A stretch of 64,000 bases of DNA from Fimadaptatus sp948467645 (GTDB taxonomy: Bacteria > Bacillota > Clostridia > Christensenellales > Aristaeellaceae). Location: assembly GCA_948467645.1 (NCBI GenBank), contig CAOKFD010000003.1, positions 1-64,000 on the forward strand. Reading direction: 5' to 3'. A program made the position numbers and the translations under genes. The notes beneath the pieces are model-generated. The model had not been told where the DNA came from, made no database searches, and saw nothing but the letters and a program-made list of their open reading frames with translations. Position 1 is the stretch's first letter. Each line of letters opens with the position of its first letter. Positions 57,412 through 64,000 of the stretch are shown one piece after another.

Positions 57412-58404
57412 TTACGCGGCTTCTGCCTGAACAGCATCCGCGCCGTAGTAGAAATCGTCGCCCGGCAGAGCGCCGCCCACCGCCTTGGGGTTCATGTCGA
57501 ACAGAATCTCAAGGAAGCCTTCTACCTTAGTACGCATTTCATTGCCGCTTATGAAAACGATATTGCACTTGGGGATAGCCTGCTCCGCAACTGCGGCTTT
57601 GGCAATGCCGTTTTGCTCGATTATAGCCGCAGCCTCAGCCGGGTTTTCGTTTACGAAGTTCACCGACTGCTCATATGCCTCAAGCAAAGCCGTCAGTTCA
57701 TCGGGATGCTGCTCGGCAAACTCGCTGCGCACCACCAGCACACCCGTCACCATGCCGCTGCCGTCGCTTACCTTGTCCCACTCTTCGTTCAGGTTGAGCG
57801 CCACGCGCAGGTTATCATTGCCCGCCAGCACGGTGGTCACGAACGGCTCGGGCAGTACGGCCAGATCGGCGGTGCCGCTCTGCAGCGCCGCGGCCAGTTC
57901 GGTATGCTCGGACTTGAATTCGACGGTCACGTCGGTTTCGGGATCGATACCGTTCTGGCTGAGTATGTAATCCACGGAGTACTCCGGGGTCGCGCCCTTA
58001 CCGCTGGAATATACCGTACGGCCCTTGAGGTCGGCAACCGAATTGACGGTATCGCCCGCCTCAACAACGTAGAGAATGCCCAGAGTGTTTATCATGGCGA
58101 CCTTCACGCCGCCGTTGGTGTTGTTGTAAAGCACGCTCGCCAGATTGGACGGCACAGCCGCAACGTCCAGTTCGCCCTTGACCAGCAGCGCCGTGATTTC
58201 ATCGGGCGCGCCCGCGATCGTGAACTGATAATTGCTGTTGCCGTCGGCGGCGTCCTTGAGCATCTGCGCCATGCCCATGGAAGTGGGGCCCTTGAGCGCG
58301 CCGATGCGCACCGCAGTTGTTTCCGATGTTGAGTCTTCCGCCTGCGCGCAGCCCATAATCAGCACGAGCGTCAGAGCCAGCAGCATTGATACGAGTTTCT
58401 TCAT
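57412..58404 (-). CDS. NMT1/SsuA-like ABC substrate-binding lipoprotein
   Basis: 330 residues. Signal peptide about 1-22 with MGCAQA: lipobox-like LVLIMGC gives Cys as possible lipid anchor. The mature part follows the NMT1/ThiY/SsuA fold: VRIGALKGPTSMGMAQML near residue 31, LVKGELDVAAVPSNLASVLYN near 73, LKGRTVYSSGKGATPEYSVDYILS near 124, and LPEPFVTTVLAGND near 183. Substrates in the group include sulfonates, taurine, nitrate and pyrimidine thiamine precursors; no TPP riboswitch is seen upstream. GGTGG before the ATG. Leading gene of the importer operon. Confidence 0.93.
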   Translation of the reverse strand: MKKLVSMLLALTLVLIMGCAQAEDSTSETTAVRIGALKGPTSMGMAQMLKDAADGNSNYQFTIAGAPDEITALLVKGELDVAAVPSNLASVLYNNTNGGVKVAMINTLGILYVVEAGDTVNSVADLKGRTVYSSGKGATPEYSVDYILSQNGIDPETDVTVEFKSEHTELAAALQSGTADLAVLPEPFVTTVLAGNDNLRVALNLNEEWDKVSDGSGMVTGVLVVRSEFAEQHPDELTALLEAYEQSVNFVNENPAEAAAIIEQNGIAKAAVAEQAIPKCNIVFISGNEMRTKVEGFLEILFDMNPKAVGGALPGDDFYYGADAVQAEAA

Positions 58405-58483
58405 TGGGGTATACCACCTTTCAACATCCCGGCTATTCGCCGATAATATATCCTGCGCCTTGGAGTTGCTGCGCTGCTATTTT

Positions 58484-58529
58484 TGCCTGAGAGCAAAACA
58501 ATTATTATAGGTAGTACTGTTCTCAGGCA
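58484..58529 (-). promoter_or_regulatory. inverted repeat around the importer promoter
   Basis: Perfect 9-bp arms TGCCTGAGA (58484-58492) and TCTCAGGCA (58521-58529). On the minus strand TATAAT (58504-58509) lies between them, with a poor -35 (TTATGC, 17 bases away). The arms could bind a repressor that covers the promoter. Confidence 0.45.
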
Positions 58530-58569
58530 TAAAGCCGCGCGCTCTGCCTTGGCGTTGGAATCGCTGTGA

Positions 58570-59220
58570 TTAGTTTTCCTGTCTGAGCGCCTTTACGACT
58601 GCGGCGGGATCGCTTGCGCCGAACAGCGCAGAACCCGCAACCAGCACATTTGCGCCCGCTTCGATAAGCTTGGGCGCGGTCTGCGCGTTAACGCCGCCGT
58701 CCACCTCGATTAGCATATCATCCAGCCCGCGCCGCACGCACATGTCGCGCAGATCGGCCACCTTGCGGTAGGAGCTTTCGATCAGCTTCTGGCCGCCGAA
58801 GCCGGGATTTACGCTCATTATCAGCACCATTTCCACATCGTCCAGCACGTATTCCAGTTCAGTCAGGGGTGTTGCGGGATTCAGCACCACGCCCGGACGC
58901 TTGCCCAGTGCGCGTATCTGCTGAAGCACGCGATGCAGATGATGCGTGGATTCGACATGCACGGTTATTCCATCCGCGCCCGCCGCCGCGAATTCCTCTA
59001 TATATCGTTCGGGCTGCTTAATCATGAGGTGCACGTCGCGATAAGTATCGATATTTTTGAGCGCGCCGAGCAGTCCCGGCCCGAATGATATATTGGGCAC
59101 GAACATGCCGTCCATCACGTCGAAGTGCAGCCAGTCCGCGCCCGCCGCGAGCACGCGGTCTATGTCCGCGCCCACGTTGAGCCAGTTAGCCGCGAGTAAC
59201 GATGCGGAAACCTTAATCAT
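58570..59220 (-). CDS. rpe: ribulose-phosphate 3-epimerase
   Basis: 216 residues, standard. TIM-barrel metalloenzyme interconverting D-ribulose-5-phosphate and D-xylulose-5-phosphate. VSASLLAANWLNVGADI with the metal-ligand region, WLHFDVMDGMFVPNISFGP near residue 30, VHLMIKQPERYIEEFAAAGAD near 65, MSVNPGFGGQKLIESS near 137, and IEVDGGVNAQTAPKLIEAGANVLVAGSALF near 172. The ATG at 59220 overlaps the rsgA stop by 8 bases. Last gene of the conserved operon. Confidence 0.97.
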   Translation of the reverse strand: MIKVSASLLAANWLNVGADIDRVLAAGADWLHFDVMDGMFVPNISFGPGLLGALKNIDTYRDVHLMIKQPERYIEEFAAAGADGITVHVESTHHLHRVLQQIRALGKRPGVVLNPATPLTELEYVLDDVEMVLIMSVNPGFGGQKLIESSYRKVADLRDMCVRRGLDDMLIEVDGGVNAQTAPKLIEAGANVLVAGSALFGASDPAAVVKALRQEN

Positions 59221-60082
59221 ATCTGTTTTTCCACCTTTCGCGCATTTCATCGAAAATCTGCTTGTAGCGTTCGTAGCGTTCATCGCTCATCAGGCTTTCG
59301 CGTTCGGCCTTGAACATGCAGCCCGGCTCGCTGATATGCGCACATGGCGCAAAGCGGCAGCCGCTCACATTGTCAAACTCGGGATAGCCCTTCTGCACGT
59401 CCATCGGCTCCATCAACGGCAGATCGAGCAGGCTGAATCCGGGCGTGTCGAACACCAGCGTGTCTTCGCCCACGTCGATAAGCTCGACATGGCGCGTGGT
59501 GTGCCGGCCGCGCTCGGTTCGGCGCGACAGACCGCCGGTCTCCAGCTCAAGCCCGAACAGCGTGCTTATGATTGTGGACTTGCCCACGCCCGACTGCCCC
59601 GCCCACGCGCACGCGCGGCCGCGGGTCATATCGCGTACATTATCAAGACCTGCGCCTGTTTTAGAACTGACCATGCACACGGGCACGCCGCTCTTTTCAT
59701 ACTGCGCCGCGATGGACTTTGCCATATCCGGATCGAGATCGGCCTTGGATACTATGACAGCCGCGTCTATGCCCGCCATATGGCAGATTATCAGCAGCTT
59801 ATCCAGCATCAGCAGATCGGGTTGCGGATTGCACGCGGCCACCTGTAAAAGCGCTATGTCTATATTGGCCACAGGCGGGCGTTCGAGGCTGTTCTTGCGC
59901 TCAAGCACACGTTCCAGCCAGCCGTCCGCTTCGTCCTCGCCCGGCGTAAACTCCACAAAGTCGCCTACCGTCGGCGTTATCTTCTGCCTTCTGAGCGAGC
60001 CGCGCGCGCGCAGGGTGTACTTTTCGCCCTCGCACAGCGCGGTATAGAACCCGCCCACTCCCTTTACAATGCGCCCCGTCAA
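59213..60082 (-). CDS. rsgA: ribosome small-subunit-dependent GTPase A
   Basis: 289 residues. Late assembly factor of the 30S subunit. N-terminal OB fold (VKGVGGFYTALCEGEKYTLRARGSLR). Circularly permuted GTPase: G4-like VSKADL near residue 110, G1 GQSGVGKSTIIS near 167, G3 TPGFSLLDL near 215. C-terminal zinc motif with Cys and His in the order C-C-H-C (CRFAPCAHISEPGC). It starts at TTG, with GGAGG 9 bases upstream. Between prkC and rpe, as in many Firmicutes. Confidence 0.97.
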   Translation of the reverse strand: MTGRIVKGVGGFYTALCEGEKYTLRARGSLRRQKITPTVGDFVEFTPGEDEADGWLERVLERKNSLERPPVANIDIALLQVAACNPQPDLLMLDKLLIICHMAGIDAAVIVSKADLDPDMAKSIAAQYEKSGVPVCMVSSKTGAGLDNVRDMTRGRACAWAGQSGVGKSTIISTLFGLELETGGLSRRTERGRHTTRHVELIDVGEDTLVFDTPGFSLLDLPLMEPMDVQKGYPEFDNVSGCRFAPCAHISEPGCMFKAERESLMSDERYERYKQIFDEMRERWKNRYD

Positions 60083-60097
60083 TACGATTATCCTCCG

Positions 60098-61933
60098 CTA
60101 TTCAAACATGACCGTTTCCTCGGCCACCTGCTTATCGCCCACGTACACGCGGAATTCGCGCGAGCCGGGCGTGGAACGCTCCAGTGTCAGCGTAAGCCGC
60201 ATGGAGCTGGTCGGCGCGGCCTCGCCGCTGTACACTTCTTCCTCGGTGCCGTCCTCCTCGACAAGAACGGCGCGAACGGTCGTCGTGGGTTCGCCAGTTT
60301 CAACCGCGAACTTCACGTCGATCATGGCGGTATACACGTCGGGCGGCGCAGCGAACAGCGTGAGCGTCACGTCGCTGCCCCTGAGCACGCGCGTGCCCAC
60401 CGCCGGGCTGATGTTCATGACGTTATCCACCTTGCCGTCGGCCGACGGATAGTAGACGCGCGCCGTTACTTTAAGTCCCAGCGCTTCGAGTTCAGCCGTA
60501 GCCTGATCCACTGCTTCGTCGATTACATTTGGGATTTCGACGCTGGAGCCGCTGATTTCAAGCGTAACTCCGTCGGACGGGACTATCCAGTTACCCGCCT
60601 CGGGATCCTGCCCCACGACCGTGCCCGTCTCAAGGTTGGACACGACAAGCTTTTCTTCCTTAATAGGTATCGACAGCGCGTCCAGCTCGCGCACCGCCTC
60701 GGCGCGCGAACCGCCGGTAAGCACCGGCACCATGACCATGTCCATGCCCTTGGATACGGTAAGTATCGCGCGGCTGCCGCGCTCGACGCCCGTACCCTTG
60801 GTGGGCGACTGGCTTATGACCACGCCCTTGGGAATTTCGTCGTGATACGCCTCGATTATCGTCGTGCTTATGTCGTACTGTTCAAGTTCGCTTTCGGCCT
60901 CGTCCAACGTCATATTAATCGTGTTGGGCATGGGCACTGTGCTGCCTGACCCCAGCCTTGACAGCGCCAGCACAAGTATCGACGTAAGCAGCGCCGCAAC
61001 TGCCGCGCTTATCGCGACCATCGTCCATATGCGCGTCTGATGGCGATGCTTGCGCTTCTTGCGCCGGACGGGGCGCTTCGGCTCGTGCTCGCCGTCGACG
61101 AATCCGCCGCTGGGAGAGCGCAATGCGTGCCTGAGATCAGCCGCCATTTCGGCCGCCGACTGATAGCGCCGCCGGGGATCCTTTTCCATCCCCTTTAATA
61201 TAACCTCCTCCAGCGCGTGTGAAACAGCCGATTCAAACTGTCTCGGAGGTATGGGCGCTTCCTTTATCTGCTTGACCGCGATTGCGGTGGGCGTTTCGCC
61301 GTCAAACGGCACGCGGCCCGTGACCATCTCGTACAGCATAACCGTGACCGAGTACAGATCGCTCTGCTCGTTTGCGGCAAAACCGCGTGCCTGCTCGGGC
61401 GATATGTAGTGTACAGAGCCCAGGACCTCGCTGGTGTTTATGGTATTGCCCAGATCCTTCTGCTGCGCTATGCCGAAGTCGGACACCTTGACCGTGCCGC
61501 TGTCGGCCAGCAGTATGTTCTGCGGCTTTAAGTCGCGATGGATTATGTGGTGCTTATGCGCGTGGTTGACTGCGGCCAGTATCTCCAGCGTTATGTTTAT
61601 CGCTTCCTGCGGCGCGACGCGGCCGCGCTGGGCGATGAACTGCTTTAGCGTATAGCCCGGCACGTACTCCATGACTATATAGCGCACGTCGCCGTCCTGT
61701 CCCACGTCCATCATGCTGATTATGTTTGGGTGGTCCAGCCGCGACACGGCGCGCGCCTCGTGCTCGAATCGCTTGACAAACGCGGGATCGCCCATCAGTT
61801 CCTTGCGCAGCACCTTGACCGCAACGTCGCAATGGCGCTTTAGGTCGGTCGCGCGGTATACCACCGACATACCCCCGGTGCCTACGACCTCCTGAAGCAC
61901 GTAGCGGCCGCCCAAAGTGACCGTGCCGTTCAT
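60098..61933 (-). CDS. prkC: PASTA-domain serine/threonine kinase
   Basis: 611 residues. Kinase domain 1-270: GTGGMSVVYRA glycine loop, VAVKVL lysine, HRDLKPQNILL catalytic loop with Asp, DFGIAQ metal motif, SPEQARG. A basic juxtamembrane stretch precedes one transmembrane helix (about 308-330, AVAALLTSILVLALS). Outside are three PASTA repeats (about 342-408, 410-475 and 477-543) that bind muropeptides or lipid II, followed by a beta-sandwich tail. It phosphorylates wall-synthesis and germination proteins. Start overlaps the phosphatase stop by ATGA. Confidence 0.97.
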   Translation of the reverse strand: MNGTVTLGGRYVLQEVVGTGGMSVVYRATDLKRHCDVAVKVLRKELMGDPAFVKRFEHEARAVSRLDHPNIISMMDVGQDGDVRYIVMEYVPGYTLKQFIAQRGRVAPQEAINITLEILAAVNHAHKHHIIHRDLKPQNILLADSGTVKVSDFGIAQQKDLGNTINTSEVLGSVHYISPEQARGFAANEQSDLYSVTVMLYEMVTGRVPFDGETPTAIAVKQIKEAPIPPRQFESAVSHALEEVILKGMEKDPRRRYQSAAEMAADLRHALRSPSGGFVDGEHEPKRPVRRKKRKHRHQTRIWTMVAISAAVAALLTSILVLALSRLGSGSTVPMPNTINMTLDEAESELEQYDISTTIIEAYHDEIPKGVVISQSPTKGTGVERGSRAILTVSKGMDMVMVPVLTGGSRAEAVRELDALSIPIKEEKLVVSNLETGTVVGQDPEAGNWIVPSDGVTLEISGSSVEIPNVIDEAVDQATAELEALGLKVTARVYYPSADGKVDNVMNISPAVGTRVLRGSDVTLTLFAAPPDVYTAMIDVKFAVETGEPTTTVRAVLVEEDGTEEEVYSGEAAPTSSMRLTLTLERSTPGSREFRVYVGDKQVAEETVMFE

Positions 61934-62646
61934 GCCTCGCCCTCCCCGTCATACGCAAGAACCGCGGTTATGTTATCCGTGCCGCCGTGCTCCAGCGCGC
62001 CCGAAAGCAGCGCTTTCAGTTGCTCATCCGGTGCGCCGCCTGCAAGGATTAACGCAATCTCGTTGTCGGTCAGCATGTTAGTCAGGCCGTCGGAGCAGAT
62101 CAGATACACGCTGCCCGGCGTGCGCTCGAATGCTGCGGTGTCAATTTCCACGCTGAGGCGGGTGCCTATCGCGCGCGTTATCAGATTGCGCCTGGGGTGC
62201 GTGCGCGCCTCGGCCTCGCTGATTTCGCCCAGATCGACCAGCTCCTGCACATACGTGTGATCGTGCGACAGGTGTGTGAGCTTACCGCCTTCAAATTTGT
62301 ACAGACGGCTGTCGCCAACGTGGCCCATCAGCACTTTTTCATCCGTCCACCATATCGCGGTAAGCGTCGTGCCCATGCCTGTGTATTCCGGCTTATCCTG
62401 AGCCAGTCGGTACACGTCGATATTGGCCTCGCGTATGGCCTCGCGCAACATCTCCTGACCGGGATTCGCGCCGTCCAGCGAGCGGCGCATTGAATCGATC
62501 GCCGTGCGGCTGGCCACCTCGCCCGCCAGATGCCCGCCCATGCCGTCGCACACCAAAGCGAAGTTTTCGCCGCGCTCGGGTATGAAGCAGCAGTCCTCGT
62601 TGCTCTCGCGCACGAGTCCCTTATGGGTTATCGCATAGCATTTCAT
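61930..62646 (-). CDS. prpC: PP2C-family protein phosphatase
   Basis: 238 residues, standard. Stp1/PrpC-type metal phosphatase that opposes PrkC. RESNEDCCFIPE near residue 12, FALVCDGMGGHLAGEVAS near 32, the GTTLTAIWW block near 93, GHVGDSRLYKF near 110, DHTYVQELVDLGEISEAEA near 128, and SDGLTNMLTDNEIA near 185, which contain the metal Asp residues. The ATG at 62646 overlaps the rlmN stop (ATGA). The pair controls the phosphorylation state of wall and ribosome proteins. Confidence 0.97.
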   Translation of the reverse strand: MKCYAITHKGLVRESNEDCCFIPERGENFALVCDGMGGHLAGEVASRTAIDSMRRSLDGANPGQEMLREAIREANIDVYRLAQDKPEYTGMGTTLTAIWWTDEKVLMGHVGDSRLYKFEGGKLTHLSHDHTYVQELVDLGEISEAEARTHPRRNLITRAIGTRLSVEIDTAAFERTPGSVYLICSDGLTNMLTDNEIALILAGGAPDEQLKALLSGALEHGGTDNITAVLAYDGEGEA

Positions 62647-63716
62647 CGGGCATCCCCCTCTCCTGCGTCGGGCGCGCCGCTGCCTATGTACGCGCGGCGC
62701 AGTTGGCCGCACGCGCCCTCGATATCGTCGCCCATCTCGCGGCGGCGCGACACCGATATGTGCAGGTGCTTCAGTTCGTCCTCGAACGCGCGCATTTCGC
62801 CTTCATACGGCGCGCGCAGATCGCGTTCGGGCACGTCGTTTAGCGGGATCAGGTTCACATGGCACTGCATACCGCGCAGCCGGGCCGCCAGCTCATGCGC
62901 GCTTTCGCGGCTGCAATTAACGCCCGACACCAGAGCGTATTCAAATATCACGCGCCGTCCGGTCTTATCGATATAGTTGCGGCACGCCGCGAGTATATCG
63001 TCCATCGCGTATTTGTTGGCAATGGGCATCGTGCGGCGGCGAATCTCGTCGTTAGGCGCGTGCAGCGATATGCACAGCGTGACCGGCAGACCCTCGTTTG
63101 CCAGATCGTATATGCGCGGCACCAGTCCGCAGGTGGACAGCGACACGCCGCGCAGCGACATGTGCAGGCCGTCCTCGCGGTTCAGCAGCCGCAGGAACTT
63201 AATCACGTTGTCGTAATTATCCAGCGGTTCGCCGCTGCCCATCAGCACGACGTTTGATATGCGCGCGTCGGGGCCGTCGGTCTCGTGCAGATGGCCGTTG
63301 ACCGCGATTATCTGGCCCAGCAGCTCGCCTGGGGTCAGATTGCGCACGCATCCTTCCAGCGTGGACGCGCAGAACTTGCAGCCCATACGGCAACCCACCT
63401 GCGTGGACACGCATAGTGTGTTGCCGTAATTATAGCGCATCGTCACGCCTTCGACTATGTTGCCGTCCTGAAGCTCGTACAGGTATTTTTCGGTGCCGTC
63501 CAGCTTGGATACCACGGATTTGAGTATGCGCACGGGATTAGCAGGGCCTTCCTCGGAAAGCTTTTGCCGCAGATCGCGAGGAATGTTGGTCATACCGTCG
63601 TAGTCCACGCCGCGCACCAGCCATTGATACAGCTGCTTTGCGCGAAATGCGCTCTGCCCCATGCCTTTCAGCTTTGCCGCCAGTTCTTCGGGCGTAAGGC
63701 TCAATATATCTTCCAC
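62643..63716 (-). CDS. rlmN: dual-specificity RNA methyltransferase RlmN
   Basis: 357 residues. Radical-SAM enzyme methylating C2 of A2503 in 23S rRNA and A37 in some tRNAs. CxxxCxxC in VGCRMGCKFCAS near residue 108, GQIIAVNG, VVLMGSGEPLDNYDNVIKFLR near 155, LSTCGLVPRI near 189, SLHAPNDEIRRRTMPI near 212, and a conserved C-terminal Cys (ACGQLRRAYIG). The start is GTG at 63716, with GGAGG 9 bases before. First complete gene of the operon in the window. Confidence 0.97.
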   Translation of the reverse strand: MEDILSLTPEELAAKLKGMGQSAFRAKQLYQWLVRGVDYDGMTNIPRDLRQKLSEEGPANPVRILKSVVSKLDGTEKYLYELQDGNIVEGVTMRYNYGNTLCVSTQVGCRMGCKFCASTLEGCVRNLTPGELLGQIIAVNGHLHETDGPDARISNVVLMGSGEPLDNYDNVIKFLRLLNREDGLHMSLRGVSLSTCGLVPRIYDLANEGLPVTLCISLHAPNDEIRRRTMPIANKYAMDDILAACRNYIDKTGRRVIFEYALVSGVNCSRESAHELAARLRGMQCHVNLIPLNDVPERDLRAPYEGEMRAFEDELKHLHISVSRRREMGDDIEGACGQLRRAYIGSGAPDAGEGDAR

Positions 63717-63763
63717 AGGCGGTTGCCTCCATTCTCTCGCGTTTCTTGCCTGATTATAGTACG

Positions 63764-64000
63764 TTATCTGCGCTCCATGCGCGCCATGAAGAAGCCGTCC
63801 ACGTCGTCCCTGCAGCCCAGCAATGTGAGCATACCATCCTCAATCCCGGCATTAAAACACTCCGGGACGTATGCCTTAACATCGCACAGCTTAAATTCGG
63901 GGTGCTTTTTAAGGAATGCATTCACGACGTCCTGATTTTCGGATTTTAGTATCGTGCAGGTCGAGTACACCAGCGTGCCGCCGCGCCGCACATAGCGTGC
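63764..64000 (-). CDS. rsmB: 16S rRNA m5C967 methyltransferase RsmB, C-terminal part
   Basis: The last 79 codons are in the window: RRGGTLVYSTCTILKSENQDVV with the active-site TC motif, then FLKKHPEF and DGFFMARMERR at the end, as in the RsmB/NOP2 methyltransferase group. It sits just upstream of rlmN in the usual Firmicutes order. The window edge cuts the gene; nothing indicates it is broken. Confidence 0.88.
   Translation of the reverse strand, partial: ARYVRRGGTLVYSTCTILKSENQDVVNAFLKKHPEFKLCDVKAYVPECFNAGIEDGMLTLLGCRDDVDGFFMARMERR

Noticed and set aside
58405..58569. TPP riboswitch in front of the NMT1-type importer
   Set aside because: A CTGAGA string is present, but the rest of the conserved THI-box core (ACCTGA, GGATAATGCC) is absent.
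1..64000. CRISPR array, prophage, integrase or origin of replication
   Set aside because: No spaced direct repeats, phage structural genes, integrase motifs or DnaA-box clusters were seen when reading through the window.

Overview
The window looks like chromosomal DNA of an anaerobic, heterotrophic member of the Clostridia (Firmicutes), probably a gut Christensenellales- or Oscillospirales-like lineage. That placement is an inference from gene content, not a classification. Supporting signs are strong AGGAGG-type ribosome binding sites, sigma-A-like promoters, the conserved rsmB-rlmN-prpC-prkC-rsgA-rpe operon, a CarD-type regulator, an OadB/OadG-type sodium pump, GHKL and LytTR signalling proteins, and many glycoside hydrolases and sugar-phosphate enzymes. 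The DNA is visibly GC-rich, yet the genes use the rare isoleucine codon ATA very often. I see no phage, plasmid, CRISPR array, rRNA gene or intact transposase.

Layout. 1-8.5 kb, mostly minus strand: the end of a tRNA-Lys gene, nagB-nagA, a small protein plus CarD regulator, a sugar-phosphate transferase, thiamine pyrophosphokinase, a secreted protein, ftsH and a DUF308 membrane protein. 8.7-16.8 kb: a GpsA-like dehydrogenase (+), then peptidase T, a GH172 enzyme, two zinc-ribbon proteins, a GH27 alpha-galactosidase, a Gfo/Idh/MocA oxidoreductase and a serine hydrolase. 17-19.7 kb (+): D-glutamate cyclase-like protein, MurQ and an N-acetylhexosamine kinase, a cell-wall-recycling operon that feeds the NagA/NagB step at the left end. 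19.7-20.2 kb holds a structured non-coding element with a second copy at 45.7-46.1 kb. 20.4-28.9 kb: MATE transporter, YitT protein, UroD-like protein, a divergent histidine kinase/response regulator pair and the sodium-pump genes. 28.9-36 kb: GH36 alpha-galactosidase, a DUF3783 protein, a scar made of histidine-kinase and solute-binding-protein fragments, and a GH116 enzyme.

37.9-45.7 kb is a six-gene (+) exporter operon with three membrane-fusion proteins, one large FtsX-type permease and two ATPases, the last carrying a C-terminal AbrB-like domain. 46-52.4 kb: a two-OB-fold single-strand binding protein, a polysaccharide deacetylase flanked by two copies of a short MITE-like element with TA at each end, ribulokinase, a secreted protein, an RpiB/LacAB isomerase and an XRE regulator. 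52.6-56 kb: a redox operon in which a membrane polyferredoxin is fused to a TlpA-like thioredoxin, followed upstream by a membrane protein with a terminal CTEC motif and a secreted protein. 56-58.4 kb: an NMT1/taurine-type ABC importer. 58.6-64 kb: rpe, rsgA, prkC, prpC, rlmN and a truncated rsmB.

Most promising leads: the two homologous post-operon RNA-like elements, the MITE pair, the ABC-ATPase/AbrB fusion in a three-adaptor exporter, the polyferredoxin-TlpA fusion, the deletion scar at 31.8-33.3 kb, and a leader motif shared by the GpsA-like and MATE genes.
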